A stretch of 64,000 nucleotides of DNA from Selenomonas sputigena_A (lineage in GTDB: Bacteria; Bacillota; Negativicutes; Selenomonadales; Selenomonadaceae): the NCBI RefSeq assembly GCF_051603425.1, contig NZ_CP194411.1, positions 1,674,001 to 1,738,000 on the forward strand, given 5' to 3'. Below the pieces are notes generated by a model. That model had not been told where the DNA came from, ran no database searches, and worked only from the letters and a program-made list of their open reading frames with translations. A program made the position numbers and the translations under genes. Every line of letters begins with the position of its first letter. Positions within the stretch are counted from its first letter, which is position 1. Below are positions 17,463 to 24,846 of this stretch, in pieces.

Positions 17463-18347
17463 TCAGTCCTGGAAGTCGTCGACGACGGAATCGGCGCTGT
17501 GCTCAGGAAGCTCTTCTAAGAGCAGCGCCGCCGCATCGACCCAGTCGCCTTCGAACGACTCGATCTTGCCGGCGTCACAGAGCGCGGCGAGCTTCGGCTC
17601 GATCGGCAGGCGCGCGAGCAGCGGCAGACAGTAGTCGCGGGCGATCTCCTCGATGTGGCTGTCGCCGAAGATCTTGTGCGTTTTGCCGCAGTCGGGGCAT
17701 TCAAAGTACGCCATGTTCTCGACGATGCCGATGATGGGGGCGTTCATCAGCCCGGCCATCTTGACGGCTTTTTCGACGATCATGGAGACGAGTTCCTGCG
17801 GCGAGGTCACGACGATGATGCCGTCGACGGGCAGCGACTGGAGCACGGTCAGGGGAACGTCGCCCGTTCCCGGCGGCATGTCGACGAAGAGGTAGTCCTC
17901 GTTCTCCCAAACGACGTCCTGCCAGAACTGCTGCACGACGCCCGCAACGATGGGACCGCGCCAGACGACGGGATCGGACTCGTCCTTTAGGAGCAAGTTG
18001 ATCGACATAATATCGATGCCGCCCGCGCTCTTGAGCGGACGGATGCCAGCAGAATCGGCATTTGCCTTCTCCACTTCGCCCTTGACGCCGAAGATTTTTG
18101 GGATCGAAGGCCCGGTGATATCGGCGTCGAGCACGCCGACGCGATGACCGCGGCGAGCCATCGCCGTCGCGAGAAGCGAGGTGACGAGTGACTTGCCGAC
18201 GCCGCCCTTGCCGCTCATGACGGCGATGACACGCTTGACGCTGCTGCGCTCGTTCGGTGGCGTAAGAAGGCTCTGCTGCTCCTGTGCACCGCTGCAGCCG
18301 CCTGCTGAAGAACAGCTGCTGCAGCCGCTGCTGCAATTTTCACTCAT
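17463..18347 (-). CDS. Mrp/NBP35-family P-loop ATPase (Fe-S cluster carrier)
   Basis: 294 aa. The deviant Walker A SGKGGVGKS at residues 45-53 defines the MinD/Mrp class; LDADITGPSIPKIFG and VDMPPGTGD follow. The N-terminus is a Cys-rich tail with five Cys in the first 18 residues (CSSGCSSCSS...C) as in NBP35, and a CPDC motif near residue 205 is the inter-subunit cluster site. It is expected to load or transfer Fe-S clusters as a dimer. The start at 18347 is chosen over 18440 because GGAGAG lies upstream and the preceding residues are encoded by AT-rich promoter DNA. It is divergent from a metal-transport operon. Confidence 0.92.
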   Translation of the reverse strand: MSENCSSGCSSCSSAGGCSGAQEQQSLLTPPNERSSVKRVIAVMSGKGGVGKSLVTSLLATAMARRGHRVGVLDADITGPSIPKIFGVKGEVEKANADSAGIRPLKSAGGIDIMSINLLLKDESDPVVWRGPIVAGVVQQFWQDVVWENEDYLFVDMPPGTGDVPLTVLQSLPVDGIIVVTSPQELVSMIVEKAVKMAGLMNAPIIGIVENMAYFECPDCGKTHKIFGDSHIEEIARDYCLPLLARLPIEPKLAALCDAGKIESFEGDWVDAAALLLEELPEHSADSVVDDFQD

Positions 18348-18397
18348 GATGGATCTCTCCTTTATACTAGATATAGTGGAAAACTTATATGATTTAA

Positions 18398-18440
18398 TAA
18401 GATATATCCTATATCTTACCTTTTTTTTCTGAATTGTCAA
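18398..18440 (-). promoter_or_regulatory. mrp promoter with a perfect palindrome over the -10
   Basis: On the minus strand TTGACA (complement of 18435-18440) is followed after 16 bp by TAAGAT (complement of 18413-18418). The latter is one end of a perfect inverted repeat at 18398-18418: half-site TAAGATATA, a TCC spacer, then TATATCTTA. A repressor bound there would cover the -10 and start site. The regulator is unknown. Confidence 0.5.
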
Positions 18441-18503
18441 GGTGATATGTGACGAGATACTTCATAGATGAACCTTATCATGAAACGCTTCATAGATAAT
18501 TAA

Positions 18504-18552
18504 AATAATGATAATCTATATCATTTACAATCTCGGAGGAAAATGCTATACT
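18504..18552 (+). promoter_or_regulatory. Fur-like box and sigma-70 promoter of the metal ABC operon
   Basis: 18504-18522 (AATAATGATAATCTATATC) matches 16 of 19 positions of the classical Fur box. It is followed at once by TTTACA (18524-18529), a 17-bp spacer ending TGC, and TATACT (18547-18552), an extended -10. The box centre is near -46 from the expected start, a position able to block polymerase. The Fur class, rather than Zur or MntR, is inferred only from consensus match. Confidence 0.65.
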
Positions 18553-18585
18553 ACATGCTGAGAAATTAAAGGAAGAAGGTGCAGT

Positions 18586-19545
18586 ATGGAATTTTTCAAA
18601 GGAATTGCGCAAGGATACAGAAAGAGCATCTTTCTGCTGGCACTCTGCCTCACGGCATCGCTTTTTGCGGCGGGCTGCGGCGGCGCGGCGGGCGATTCAT
18701 CTTCGGGCGCGAAGAAGAAGGTGACGGTCACGACGTCGTTCCTCGCCGATATGACGAAGGAGCTGGCCGGAGATTACGTCGACATCGACCTCGTCATTCC
18801 GGCGGGCGAGGATCCTCATCTTTACGTCGCGCAGCCGGCGGATCTGAAGAAGCTCAAGGATGCCGACCTCGTGCTCTACCACGGGCTGCACTTCGAGGGC
18901 AAGATGGTCGAGGTGCTCGAAAAGCGCGGCACGGCGGTGACGGCGGACTTCCCGACGGACGATGTGCTGCGCATGGAAGAGGACGGCGAGAGCGTCGTCG
19001 ACCCGCACTTCTGGTTCAGCATCGCGCTCTACAAGAAGGCGACGGAGAAGGCGGCAGAGAGTCTCGCGAAGCTCGTGCCCGAGCACGAGAAGGAGATCCG
19101 GGCGAACTGCGCCGCGTACCTCGCCAAGCTCGATGCGCTCGATGCAGAGGTCAAGGAAAAGATCGCGTCGATCCCCGAGGGCAAGCGCAATCTTGTCACG
19201 CCGCACGATGCTTTCAATTATTTTTCCAAAAGCTACGGCATGACGGTCGTCGCACCACAGGGCGTGAGTACGAATTCCGAGGTGGCGAACGCCGACATTG
19301 AAAAGACTGCAGACTTTATCGTCGAGCACAAGGTCAAGGCGGTCTTCGCCGAGAGCACGACGAATCCCGAGCGCATGAAGAAGCTGCAGGAGATCGTGCG
19401 GTCGAAGGGCTTCGATGTCGAGATCGTCGGCGGCGAGGGCAATGAGCTGTTTTCCGATTCGCTCGCACCCGCAGGGCAAAAGGGAGATACGTTCATCGAC
19501 ATGTATCGGTTTGACGTCGATCTGATCGTCAGTCATCTGAAGTAA
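18586..19545 (+). CDS. Metal-binding lipoprotein of TroA/PsaA/ZnuA family
   Basis: 319-aa substrate-binding protein of a Mn/Fe/Zn ABC importer. The signal peptide ends in a lipobox, FAAGC, with lipidated Cys31. Likely metal ligands are His78 (GEDPHLY), His141 (DPHFWF), the HDAFNYF segment near 207 and a late Asp. The His/Asp-rich loop typical of zinc-specific ZnuA between the first and second ligands is absent, which together with the Fur-like box favours Fe or Mn over Zn. ATG at 18586, with AAGGAAGAAGG upstream. A strong intrinsic hairpin follows the gene, so it should be expressed above the downstream permease genes. Confidence 0.9.
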   Translation: MEFFKGIAQGYRKSIFLLALCLTASLFAAGCGGAAGDSSSGAKKKVTVTTSFLADMTKELAGDYVDIDLVIPAGEDPHLYVAQPADLKKLKDADLVLYHGLHFEGKMVEVLEKRGTAVTADFPTDDVLRMEEDGESVVDPHFWFSIALYKKATEKAAESLAKLVPEHEKEIRANCAAYLAKLDALDAEVKEKIASIPEGKRNLVTPHDAFNYFSKSYGMTVVAPQGVSTNSEVANADIEKTADFIVEHKVKAVFAESTTNPERMKKLQEIVRSKGFDVEIVGGEGNELFSDSLAPAGQKGDTFIDMYRFDVDLIVSHLK

Positions 19546-19560
19546 GGAAAAGAGAGAAGA

Positions 19561-19584
19561 AGGGCGGGCGACCGCCCTTTTTTG
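19561..19584 (+). terminator. Intra-operon terminator after the metal-binding lipoprotein
   Basis: AGGGCGG (19561-19567), loop GCGA, CCGCCCT (19572-19578), then TTTTT. It lies inside an evident operon, so it probably acts as a partial attenuator that raises the ratio of binding protein to transporter. Confidence 0.75.
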
Positions 19585-19638
19585 CTTTTGTCGTTCGATG
19601 CGGTCGAGTTGGCTGATTCTAGGGAAAGAAGGCGGAAC

Positions 19639-20361
19639 ATGGGAGAAAAGATGCTGCTTCATGTGGAGGATGTGACGATGGCGTACCGCGAAAACGCGGT
19701 GCTCTGGGATATCGATCTCGATGTGCCGACGGGAGTTCGATGTGCGATCGTCGGGCCGAACGGCGCGGGCAAATCGACGCTCCTGAAGGGCGTTCTCGGC
19801 CTGGAAAAGCCCGTCGCGGGCTATGTGCGCATTTGGGGCAAGACGATCGAGGAGGTGCGCGAGCGCATCGCCTATGTGCCGCAGCGCGGTACGGTCAACT
19901 GGAATTTCCCGACGACGGTTTTCGACGTCGTGCTCATGGGGCGCTATGTGCATATTGGCCTCATGCGCCGCCCGGGCAGGGAGGATCGCGAGCGGGCGAG
20001 GGCGGCGCTCGTCGAGATGCAGCTCGAAAAGCTCGCCGACCGCCAGATCTCGGAGCTTTCGGGCGGGCAGAAACAGCGCGTCTTCATCGCGCGCGCACTC
20101 GCGCAGGAAAGCGACCTCTACATCATGGACGAGCCGCTGGCGGGCGTGGACGAAACGACGGAGCGCATCGTCATGGACAAGTTCGTCGCGCTGCAAAAGG
20201 AGCGCAAGACGGTGATCGCCGTGCATCACGACCTTTCGACGCTCGACATGTACTTCGACTATCTCGTCGTCCTGAACCGCACGATCAAGGCGAGCGGCTA
20301 CTTGAAGGACATGGACAAGGAGGCGGCGCTCGCCCTCGCCTTCCGTCCGAAGGAGCGATGA
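19639..20361 (+). CDS. Metal ABC transporter ATPase (TroB/ZnuC-type)
   Basis: 240-aa cytoplasmic ATPase that powers the metal importer. Walker A GPNGAGKST (about 42-50), Q-loop YVPQRG, signature LSGGQKQR, Walker B LYIMDEPLAGVD, and the H-loop HHDLST are all present. The start at 19639 is chosen because AGAAGG (19627-19632) is well spaced; the frame continues upstream through terminator DNA to 19582, which is not credible. It overlaps the first permease start through GATGACGATG. Confidence 0.93.
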   Translation: MGEKMLLHVEDVTMAYRENAVLWDIDLDVPTGVRCAIVGPNGAGKSTLLKGVLGLEKPVAGYVRIWGKTIEEVRERIAYVPQRGTVNWNFPTTVFDVVLMGRYVHIGLMRRPGREDRERARAALVEMQLEKLADRQISELSGGQKQRVFIARALAQESDLYIMDEPLAGVDETTERIVMDKFVALQKERKTVIAVHHDLSTLDMYFDYLVVLNRTIKASGYLKDMDKEAALALAFRPKER

Positions 20362-20363
20362 CG

Positions 20364-21233
20364 ATGGATATTGTGACGAATTATACATTCCAGATCATCG
20401 CTCTCGGCACGGCGCTTCTCGCGGCTGTCGCGGCGCCCGTCGGCGCATTGAGCGTCTACAAGGGGCAGAGCCTCATCGGCGATGCCATCGGGCACGCGAC
20501 ATTTCCGGGCGTTGTCCTCGCTTTCATGGCGTTTTCGACGCGAAGCCCTGCCGTACTGCTCGTCGGTGCAATGGCGGCGGCCGCCATTACCTTCTTTGCC
20601 ATTCAGGCGGCGAATGAGAACACGCGCGTCGGCCTCAACGCCAACCTCGCGATCTTTCTCTCGGGCTTCTTCGGACTCGGCATGGTCCTGAAGAGCTTCA
20701 TCCAAGGGAATGCCGACTATCGCGGCGCTTCGCAGGCGGGTCTTGAGACGTACATTTTCGGACAGGCGGCGTACATGCTCGAAGCGGACGTGAAGCTCAT
20801 CGCCCTTGTCGCCGTTCTTTGCGCAGCGCTGCTCTTCCTCTTTTACAAGGAACTCAAGGTCTTCGTCTTTGACGCCGAGTATGCGCGGGCGGTGGGGCTG
20901 CCCGTGCGCCTGCTGCAGGTTCTTCTGCCGTTTTTGACGATCGCCGTCATCGGCATCGGCATCAAGGCGGTCGGCGCGATCCTGATCAGCTCGTTTCTCA
21001 TCATCCCGTGCGTCGCGGCGAGCCAGTGGTCGGACGATTTTGTGCGCGTGCTCCTCTTGAGCGCGGTGTTCGGCGTGGCGTCGGCGCTCGCGGGCACTTA
21101 TGTGAGCACGCTGGAACAGGGGATGTCGACGGGGCCAAGCATCATCCTGGCGGCGTGCGTCATCGCATTTTTCTCTATGCTCTGCGGCAAGTGGGGCGTG
21201 TTCAGAAAGCGGCAAAGGAGGGAGAAGGCATGA
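20364..21233 (+). CDS. Metal ABC transporter permease 1 (TroC-type)
   Basis: ABC-3 family inner-membrane permease with about eight hydrophobic helices; GQSLIGDAIGHATFPGVVLAF near residues 33-52 is the family signature near the metal path. It matches the partner ATPase in position. ATG at 20364 lies 8 nt after AGGAG; the in-frame ATG at 20358, overlapping the ATPase stop, is the alternative. The frame is open far upstream (to 19740) only because it shadows the ATPase gene. Stop overlaps the next start as ATGA, indicating translational coupling. Confidence 0.9.
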   Translation: MDIVTNYTFQIIALGTALLAAVAAPVGALSVYKGQSLIGDAIGHATFPGVVLAFMAFSTRSPAVLLVGAMAAAAITFFAIQAANENTRVGLNANLAIFLSGFFGLGMVLKSFIQGNADYRGASQAGLETYIFGQAAYMLEADVKLIALVAVLCAALLFLFYKELKVFVFDAEYARAVGLPVRLLQVLLPFLTIAVIGIGIKAVGAILISSFLIIPCVAASQWSDDFVRVLLLSAVFGVASALAGTYVSTLEQGMSTGPSIILAACVIAFFSMLCGKWGVFRKRQRREKA

Positions 21234-22330
21234 CGGATTCCCTGCTCGTGCTCGCCTTGACGGCGGCTGCCTGCGCTTTGCCCGGGGTATTCCTGCTCCT
21301 GCGCAATCTCTCGATGATGGCGGATGCGATCAGTCACACGGTGCTCCTCGGCATTGTCCTGGCGTTTTTTCTCGTGCGCGACCTTTCGTCGCCGTGGCTC
21401 CTCATCGGCGCGGCGCTCATGGGCGTCGTCACGGTGCTCCTCGTTGAACTTTTAGGGAAAACGAAGGCGATGAAGAGCGACGACGCCATCGGCATCGTCT
21501 TTCCGATGCTCTTTTCTATTGCCGTCATACTCATCAGCAAGTATGCGGGCAATGTACACCTCGACACGGACATGGTGCTGATGGGTGAGGTCGTCTATGC
21601 CGGGCTCGATACGGTGCCGCTCTTCGGCTTTGAGATCGCAGCCTCGGCGCTCAAGATGGGTGTGATCTTCCTCGTCAATGCGGCGTTCATCTTCCTCTTT
21701 TACAAGGAGCTCAAGCTTTCGACCTTCGACGAGGAGAGCGCGCGGCTCATCGGCATGGCGACGGGCGCGATCTTCTATGGGCTCATGACCTTGATTTCCC
21801 TGACGACGGTCGCGGCCTTCGACGCCGTCGGCTCGATCCTCGTCATCTCGTTCTTCATCGCGCCTGCAGCCACGGCGCTGCTCTTCACGAAGCGCCTGCA
21901 TCACGCGCTCTTTCTCGCCGTGCTTCTCGGCGTCCTCGGCAGCGTCGTCGGCTACGGGCTGGCGCTTCATTTCAATGCCTCGATGGCGGGCATGTGCGCC
22001 ATCGTCAATATGCTCCTCTACGGCGGAGCCGTTTTCGTCCATCCCAAGGGCGTCATCACAAGGCGCTGGCAGCGCATGCGCCGCAAAGCGCGGCTCAAGG
22101 AAGAGCTTCTGATCATCCACCTCGGCACGCATACCGCCGAGAACCTTTACAGCGAGGAAAACGCCGTGCGCGACATCGCCGAGCACCTGCGCTGGAGCGA
22201 AAGGGAGATGCGGCGCGTCAGCGAGAGCCTGAAGGAAGCCGGCATCGTGCGCCGTTCGGGTGGTTACTACCTGCTGACGGAAAAGGGCGAGGAGCGCTAT
22301 CGGGCGCTTTGTGAGGAGTATGTGATTTGA
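21230..22330 (+). CDS. Metal ABC permease 2 fused to a C-terminal winged-helix domain
   Basis: 366 aa. Residues 1 to about 275 form an ABC-3 permease (MMADAISHTVLLGIVLAF is the signature). Residues about 285-366 are a soluble cytoplasmic extension: ENLYSEENAVRDIAEHLRWSE, EREMRRVSESLKEAGIV, then RRSGGYYLLTEKGEERY. This reads as helix-turn-helix plus wing, like the N-terminal DNA-binding half of DtxR-type metalloregulators. Comparable permease-DtxR fusions are known in chlamydial YtgCR, where the repressor is released by cleavage. Here the metal-binding and dimerisation domains of DtxR are absent. ATG at 21230, with GGAGGGAG upstream. Confidence 0.85.
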   Translation: MTDSLLVLALTAAACALPGVFLLLRNLSMMADAISHTVLLGIVLAFFLVRDLSSPWLLIGAALMGVVTVLLVELLGKTKAMKSDDAIGIVFPMLFSIAVILISKYAGNVHLDTDMVLMGEVVYAGLDTVPLFGFEIAASALKMGVIFLVNAAFIFLFYKELKLSTFDEESARLIGMATGAIFYGLMTLISLTTVAAFDAVGSILVISFFIAPAATALLFTKRLHHALFLAVLLGVLGSVVGYGLALHFNASMAGMCAIVNMLLYGGAVFVHPKGVITRRWQRMRRKARLKEELLIIHLGTHTAENLYSEENAVRDIAEHLRWSEREMRRVSESLKEAGIVRRSGGYYLLTEKGEERYRALCEEYVI

Positions 22331-22382
22331 GGAGGAGCCTCGTGGTTTGAGAGAAGCTGCACACTTTGAGAGAAGCAGCAAG

Positions 22383-22414
22383 GCAGCCGTTCGTCAGGGA
22401 GCGGCTGCTTTTTT
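22383..22414 (+). terminator. Terminator of the metal ABC operon
   Basis: GCAGCCG (22383-22389) pairs with CGGCTGC (22402-22408) and is followed by TTTTTT. Just upstream TTTGAGAGAAGC occurs twice (22346 and 22365), a short direct repeat of no known meaning. Confidence 0.85.
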
Positions 22415-22443
22415 GTGGGCGCGGTGTTGTTTTTACGGAAGCA

Positions 22444-22488
22444 TAGATGTGTGAAAATGAGGGCTGAATTTATCAGCGCGTCCTTATG
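22444..22488 (+). repeat. Dispersed repeat, copy B (degenerate)
   Basis: TAGATGTGTGAAAATGAGGG followed by GCTGAATTTATCAGCGCGTCCTTATG aligns with copies at 14423-14472 and 43189-43245. Its right half is closest to the 43-kb copy (TTTATCAGCGCGTnCTTA), but the left pairing arm is missing; only a small GCTGA/TCAGC hairpin remains. Confidence 0.45.
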
Positions 22489-22590
22489 TTTTGCTTCGTG
22501 CGGAGGGGCGCTGTGGCGTAATGTTGATGAGGGAGCGTGCGCAATGTCCGCGAAGCGGAGGTTTTTGCGTGCAGTTCTCGCACGACAAAT

Positions 22591-22619
22591 TTGCAAATTT
22601 TTGTCATTGGCACTATAAT
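22591..22619 (+). promoter_or_regulatory. Sigma-70 promoter of the DUF4198-like gene
   Basis: TTGCAA (22591-22596), 17-bp spacer, TATAAT (22614-22619), about 60 bp before the ATG. The -35 is embedded in an imperfect palindrome from GACAAATTTGC to GCAAATTTTTGTC (about 22584-22605), a possible operator. Confidence 0.65.
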
Positions 22620-22679
22620 AAAAAGGCATAGGACGCTTTTTGTCCTGCAGGCAAGATATTTCCGATGGGAGGATGACAA

Positions 22680-23399
22680 ATGAAGAAAATTTTGGCGGCG
22701 GCGCTTGGCGCGGCAATGGGGCTTAGCATGTATGCAGCGACGGTGGACGCGCATGGCGTTTACTACGCAAACCGACTGGATCAAAAGGCGCTCGTGCTCG
22801 GCGAAGGTCCCTTGGACAACGCTTACGATCCCGCATGTGTGCAGCGCATTGACGCCTACGATGTGAATTTCCAGCCGACGACAGTTGAGCGCGTGGATGC
22901 GGAAAATCATGTGACAATCGTGCCGGGCGACAATCTCGGTGTGACAGCGACATTCTTCGACTACGGCTACTTTGCCAAGACGACGGACGGCAAGGTTATT
23001 CCGACGCGTGATTACTCGGATATTGAAAATCTCATGGCGGTGACATACGCGCGCAAGTACAACGTGCATTACTGGAATGCGGATTTGAAGCCGGGCGGCC
23101 TCTATAATGTGCCGATTCAGATCGTGCCGACTGTCAATCCCCTGACGCTGCGCCGCGGCGGTACGCTTACCCTGCGCATTTATAAGGACGGCAAGCCGTA
23201 TGCGGGAGCGCCTGTCATCGCCGATGTGCTGGGTGACCTCGGGACAATCGTGCAGGCGGATGCGAACGGCTATGTTTCTGTGAATGTGGCCAACAACGGG
23301 CTCAACGTCATCGGCGTCGAAGTCTCGCTGCCTACGTCCGACCCGAATGTGACGGAAAAGGTGTTCAGCTCGCTTTCGTTCATTCTTCCGGCCGAGTAA
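22680..23399 (+). CDS. DUF4198-type periplasmic protein, possible metal-uptake component
   Basis: 239 aa. A Sec signal peptide (about 1-25, KKILAAALGAAMGLSMYAATVDA) is followed at once by HGVYY, leaving a His at the mature N-terminus, a feature of DUF4198/NikM-like proteins linked to metal uptake. A C-terminal Ig-like beta domain starts at about 160 (LRRGGTLTLRIYKDGKPYAGAPVIAD). There are no Cys residues in the mature part beyond one near residue 59. It is monocistronic, between its own promoter and a terminator, and stands just before exbB/exbD/tonB. Family assignment is from pattern recognition; the metal is unknown. Confidence 0.65.
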   Translation: MKKILAAALGAAMGLSMYAATVDAHGVYYANRLDQKALVLGEGPLDNAYDPACVQRIDAYDVNFQPTTVERVDAENHVTIVPGDNLGVTATFFDYGYFAKTTDGKVIPTRDYSDIENLMAVTYARKYNVHYWNADLKPGGLYNVPIQIVPTVNPLTLRRGGTLTLRIYKDGKPYAGAPVIADVLGDLGTIVQADANGYVSVNVANNGLNVIGVEVSLPTSDPNVTEKVFSSLSFILPAE

Positions 23400-23427
23400 G
23401 AAAAAGTAAAGAACCGTTTTTGATTTG

Positions 23428-23468
23428 CGCCCCCTATACGCGCTGTGCGTCGTATGGGGGGCGTATTT
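23428..23468 (+). terminator. Terminator of the DUF4198-like gene
   Basis: CGCCCCCTATACG (23428-23440) pairs with CGTATGGGGGGCG (23451-23463) with one G-U pair, then TATTTT. Confidence 0.75.
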
Positions 23469-23684
23469 TCAGGCCTCGATGCCGCATTCTTTGCGAATGA
23501 AGCTTGGCAGGCGCTTGGAGAAGCTGATGTTGTGCTCGTGCGCAAGTGCGCCGAGCCAGCCGAGGAGAGACACGTCCTTTCGCATGCTGCACGTGTCGCT
23601 GAGCTTGCGCACGGGCAGGGTAGCCGCCTCGATGAGGGCGGCGGAGGCGCCGTTCGGCGCGGTTAATGCAAAGCGAATCTTAAC
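23469..23684 (-). pseudogene. Remnant of a HicB-type antitoxin
   Basis: The minus strand reads open for 71 codons with no start codon at its 5' end. The C-terminal part RKDVSLLGWLGALAHEHNIS then FSKRLPSFIRKECGIEA resembles the DNA-binding tail of HicB antitoxins (pattern K-x-L/V-x-[LI]-P-x-WL-x-x-LA-x-x-x-x-[IV]-x-FS-x-x-LQ-x-x-[LI]-K-x-x-[LC]-GI). The HicB N-terminal domain is absent, several consensus positions are altered, and no HicA is adjacent. It reads as a decayed toxin-antitoxin gene. The region would otherwise be a blank intergenic stretch. Confidence 0.5.
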
Positions 23685-23712
23685 CTAAAACTGAATAATT
23701 TTCATTTTCGTA

Positions 23713-23741
23713 TTGAATTTTCTTATCGCCTGTGCTATACT
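23713..23741 (+). promoter_or_regulatory. Sigma-70 promoter of the exbB-tonB/iron operon
   Basis: TTGAAT (23713-23718), 17-bp spacer ending TGTGC, TATACT (23736-23741), with extended -10. It is about 70 bp upstream of exbB. Confidence 0.75.
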
Positions 23742-23756
23742 CACTCCTGTGAAACA

Positions 23757-23775
23757 GATAATTAGTATCAATGAT
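23757..23775 (+). promoter_or_regulatory. Weak Fur-like box downstream of the exbB promoter
   Basis: GATAATTAGTATCAATGAT keeps about 12 of 19 Fur-box positions, with an intact GATAAT half. It begins about 15 bp after the -10, where a repressor would block elongation. Iron control is also suggested by the genes that follow, but the match is modest. Confidence 0.35.
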
Positions 23776-23809
23776 GATAGAGTAAATGAATTCTGGAGGA
23801 GATGTTCCA

Positions 23810-24439
23810 GTGGAAAACAGTTGGGAATTATTTCAAAAGGGCGGGCCGGTCATGTTCGTGCTTCTTGCCTGCTCCATCGTGGTCGCGCTCATTGCTATCG
23901 AACGCTTTCGTTTTTACCGCCAAGCGGGCAGAGGAGCGAGTGATTTCATCGTGAAGCTGCCCGAGCTTCTTCGAACGCATGACCTCAAGCAGGCAGCGGA
24001 GCTTTGCATAGCGGAAAATACGGCGCCTGCCTATCTCGCGGAAATTGGCGTCCGTGCAGCTTCGGCGGGCGACGATCTGACGCTGGCGCTCGATACCGCT
24101 TACGGCGAGATGGCGATGCGCCTGCGGGAGCGAATCAACTATCTGTCGATGATTGTGACCATGGCGCCGCTTCTGGGGCTTCTGGGCACGATTTCGGGCA
24201 TGATCGAGTCGTTCAGCATCTTCAGCGTGCGCGCAGGCGAGCCGCTTGCCATCACAGGCGGCATCGGTGAAGCTTTGATCGCAACGGCGACGGGACTCTG
24301 CGTGGCGATTTTTTCGCTGATCGTGCATACGTACTTCGCACAGAAGCTCGACGAGATGCTTGCCATGCTCGACAAGACGACGGCTGTTGTGAGAAACGCA
24401 CTGGAAAAGAAAGATGGGGATGGTTCTCATGCGGCGTGA
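23810..24439 (+). CDS. exbB: MotA/TolQ/ExbB proton-channel family protein
   Basis: 209-aa inner-membrane protein that, with ExbD, converts proton motive force to energise TonB. TM1 lies at about 13-35 (GGPVMFVLLACSIVVALIAIERF). The conserved APLLGLLGTISGMIESF block (about 118-135) and a third hydrophobic helix (GGIGEALIATATGLCVAIFSLIVHTYF) complete the family pattern. GTG at 23810 is favoured because GGAGGA (23795-23800) is 9 nt upstream; the ATG at 23786 has no ribosome-binding site. First gene of the iron operon, overlapping exbD. Confidence 0.92.
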   Translation: MENSWELFQKGGPVMFVLLACSIVVALIAIERFRFYRQAGRGASDFIVKLPELLRTHDLKQAAELCIAENTAPAYLAEIGVRAASAGDDLTLALDTAYGEMAMRLRERINYLSMIVTMAPLLGLLGTISGMIESFSIFSVRAGEPLAITGGIGEALIATATGLCVAIFSLIVHTYFAQKLDEMLAMLDKTTAVVRNALEKKDGDGSHAA

Positions 24440-24845
24440 TTTTCGTTTGACGAAAGAACCGCTTGTCATGATCATCCCGATGATCGATATCATGCTCTTC
24501 CTGCTCGTGTTCTTCATGATCAGCACGATCTATATGGTGCAGACGAACACGATTCAGGTCGCACTGCCGCAGGCTGCGGCCTCAAAGATGGAAACGCGCC
24601 CGAATATCGTGCCGATCACGGTCACGGATAAGGGCGATGTGCTTTACGACAAGGATGAGCTGCCGAACGAGGATATCGCAGGGAAGATCAAAGAATCCCT
24701 GGCAGCTGATGCCGATACGGTATTCGTCCTGCGCGGCGACAAAAAAGCGGATTACGAGAGCGTCGTCCTGGTGCTCGACATTCTTAAGCGCTCGGGTGCG
24801 CGCCACGTTTCGATAGCGACGGAAGCGGCGACAGGGAGGCAGTGA
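24429..24845 (+). CDS. exbD: ExbD/TolR-family biopolymer transport protein
   Basis: 138-aa bitopic protein. PMIDIMLFLLVFFMISTIYM is the single TM helix with the key Asp (IDIMLFLL) used in proton conduction; the rest is a small periplasmic domain ending ILKRSGARHVSIATE, typical of ExbD/TolR. ATG at 24429 is 8 nt after GGGGA; ATGs at 24414 and 24420 are alternatives. It overlaps exbB by 11 bp and ends 1 bp before tonB. Confidence 0.9.
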   Translation: MRRDFRLTKEPLVMIIPMIDIMLFLLVFFMISTIYMVQTNTIQVALPQAAASKMETRPNIVPITVTDKGDVLYDKDELPNEDIAGKIKESLAADADTVFVLRGDKKADYESVVLVLDILKRSGARHVSIATEAATGRQ

Positions 24846-24846
24846 G

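Noticed and set aside
22331..22443. A small gene between the metal operon and the repeat
   Set aside because: Holds only the terminator and a short direct repeat; no credible reading frame with a ribosome-binding site.
23425..23688. Plus-strand open frames (87 and 73 codons) after the DUF4198-like gene
   Set aside because: They are shadows of the minus-strand hicB-like remnant and lack recognisable motifs or ribosome-binding sites.
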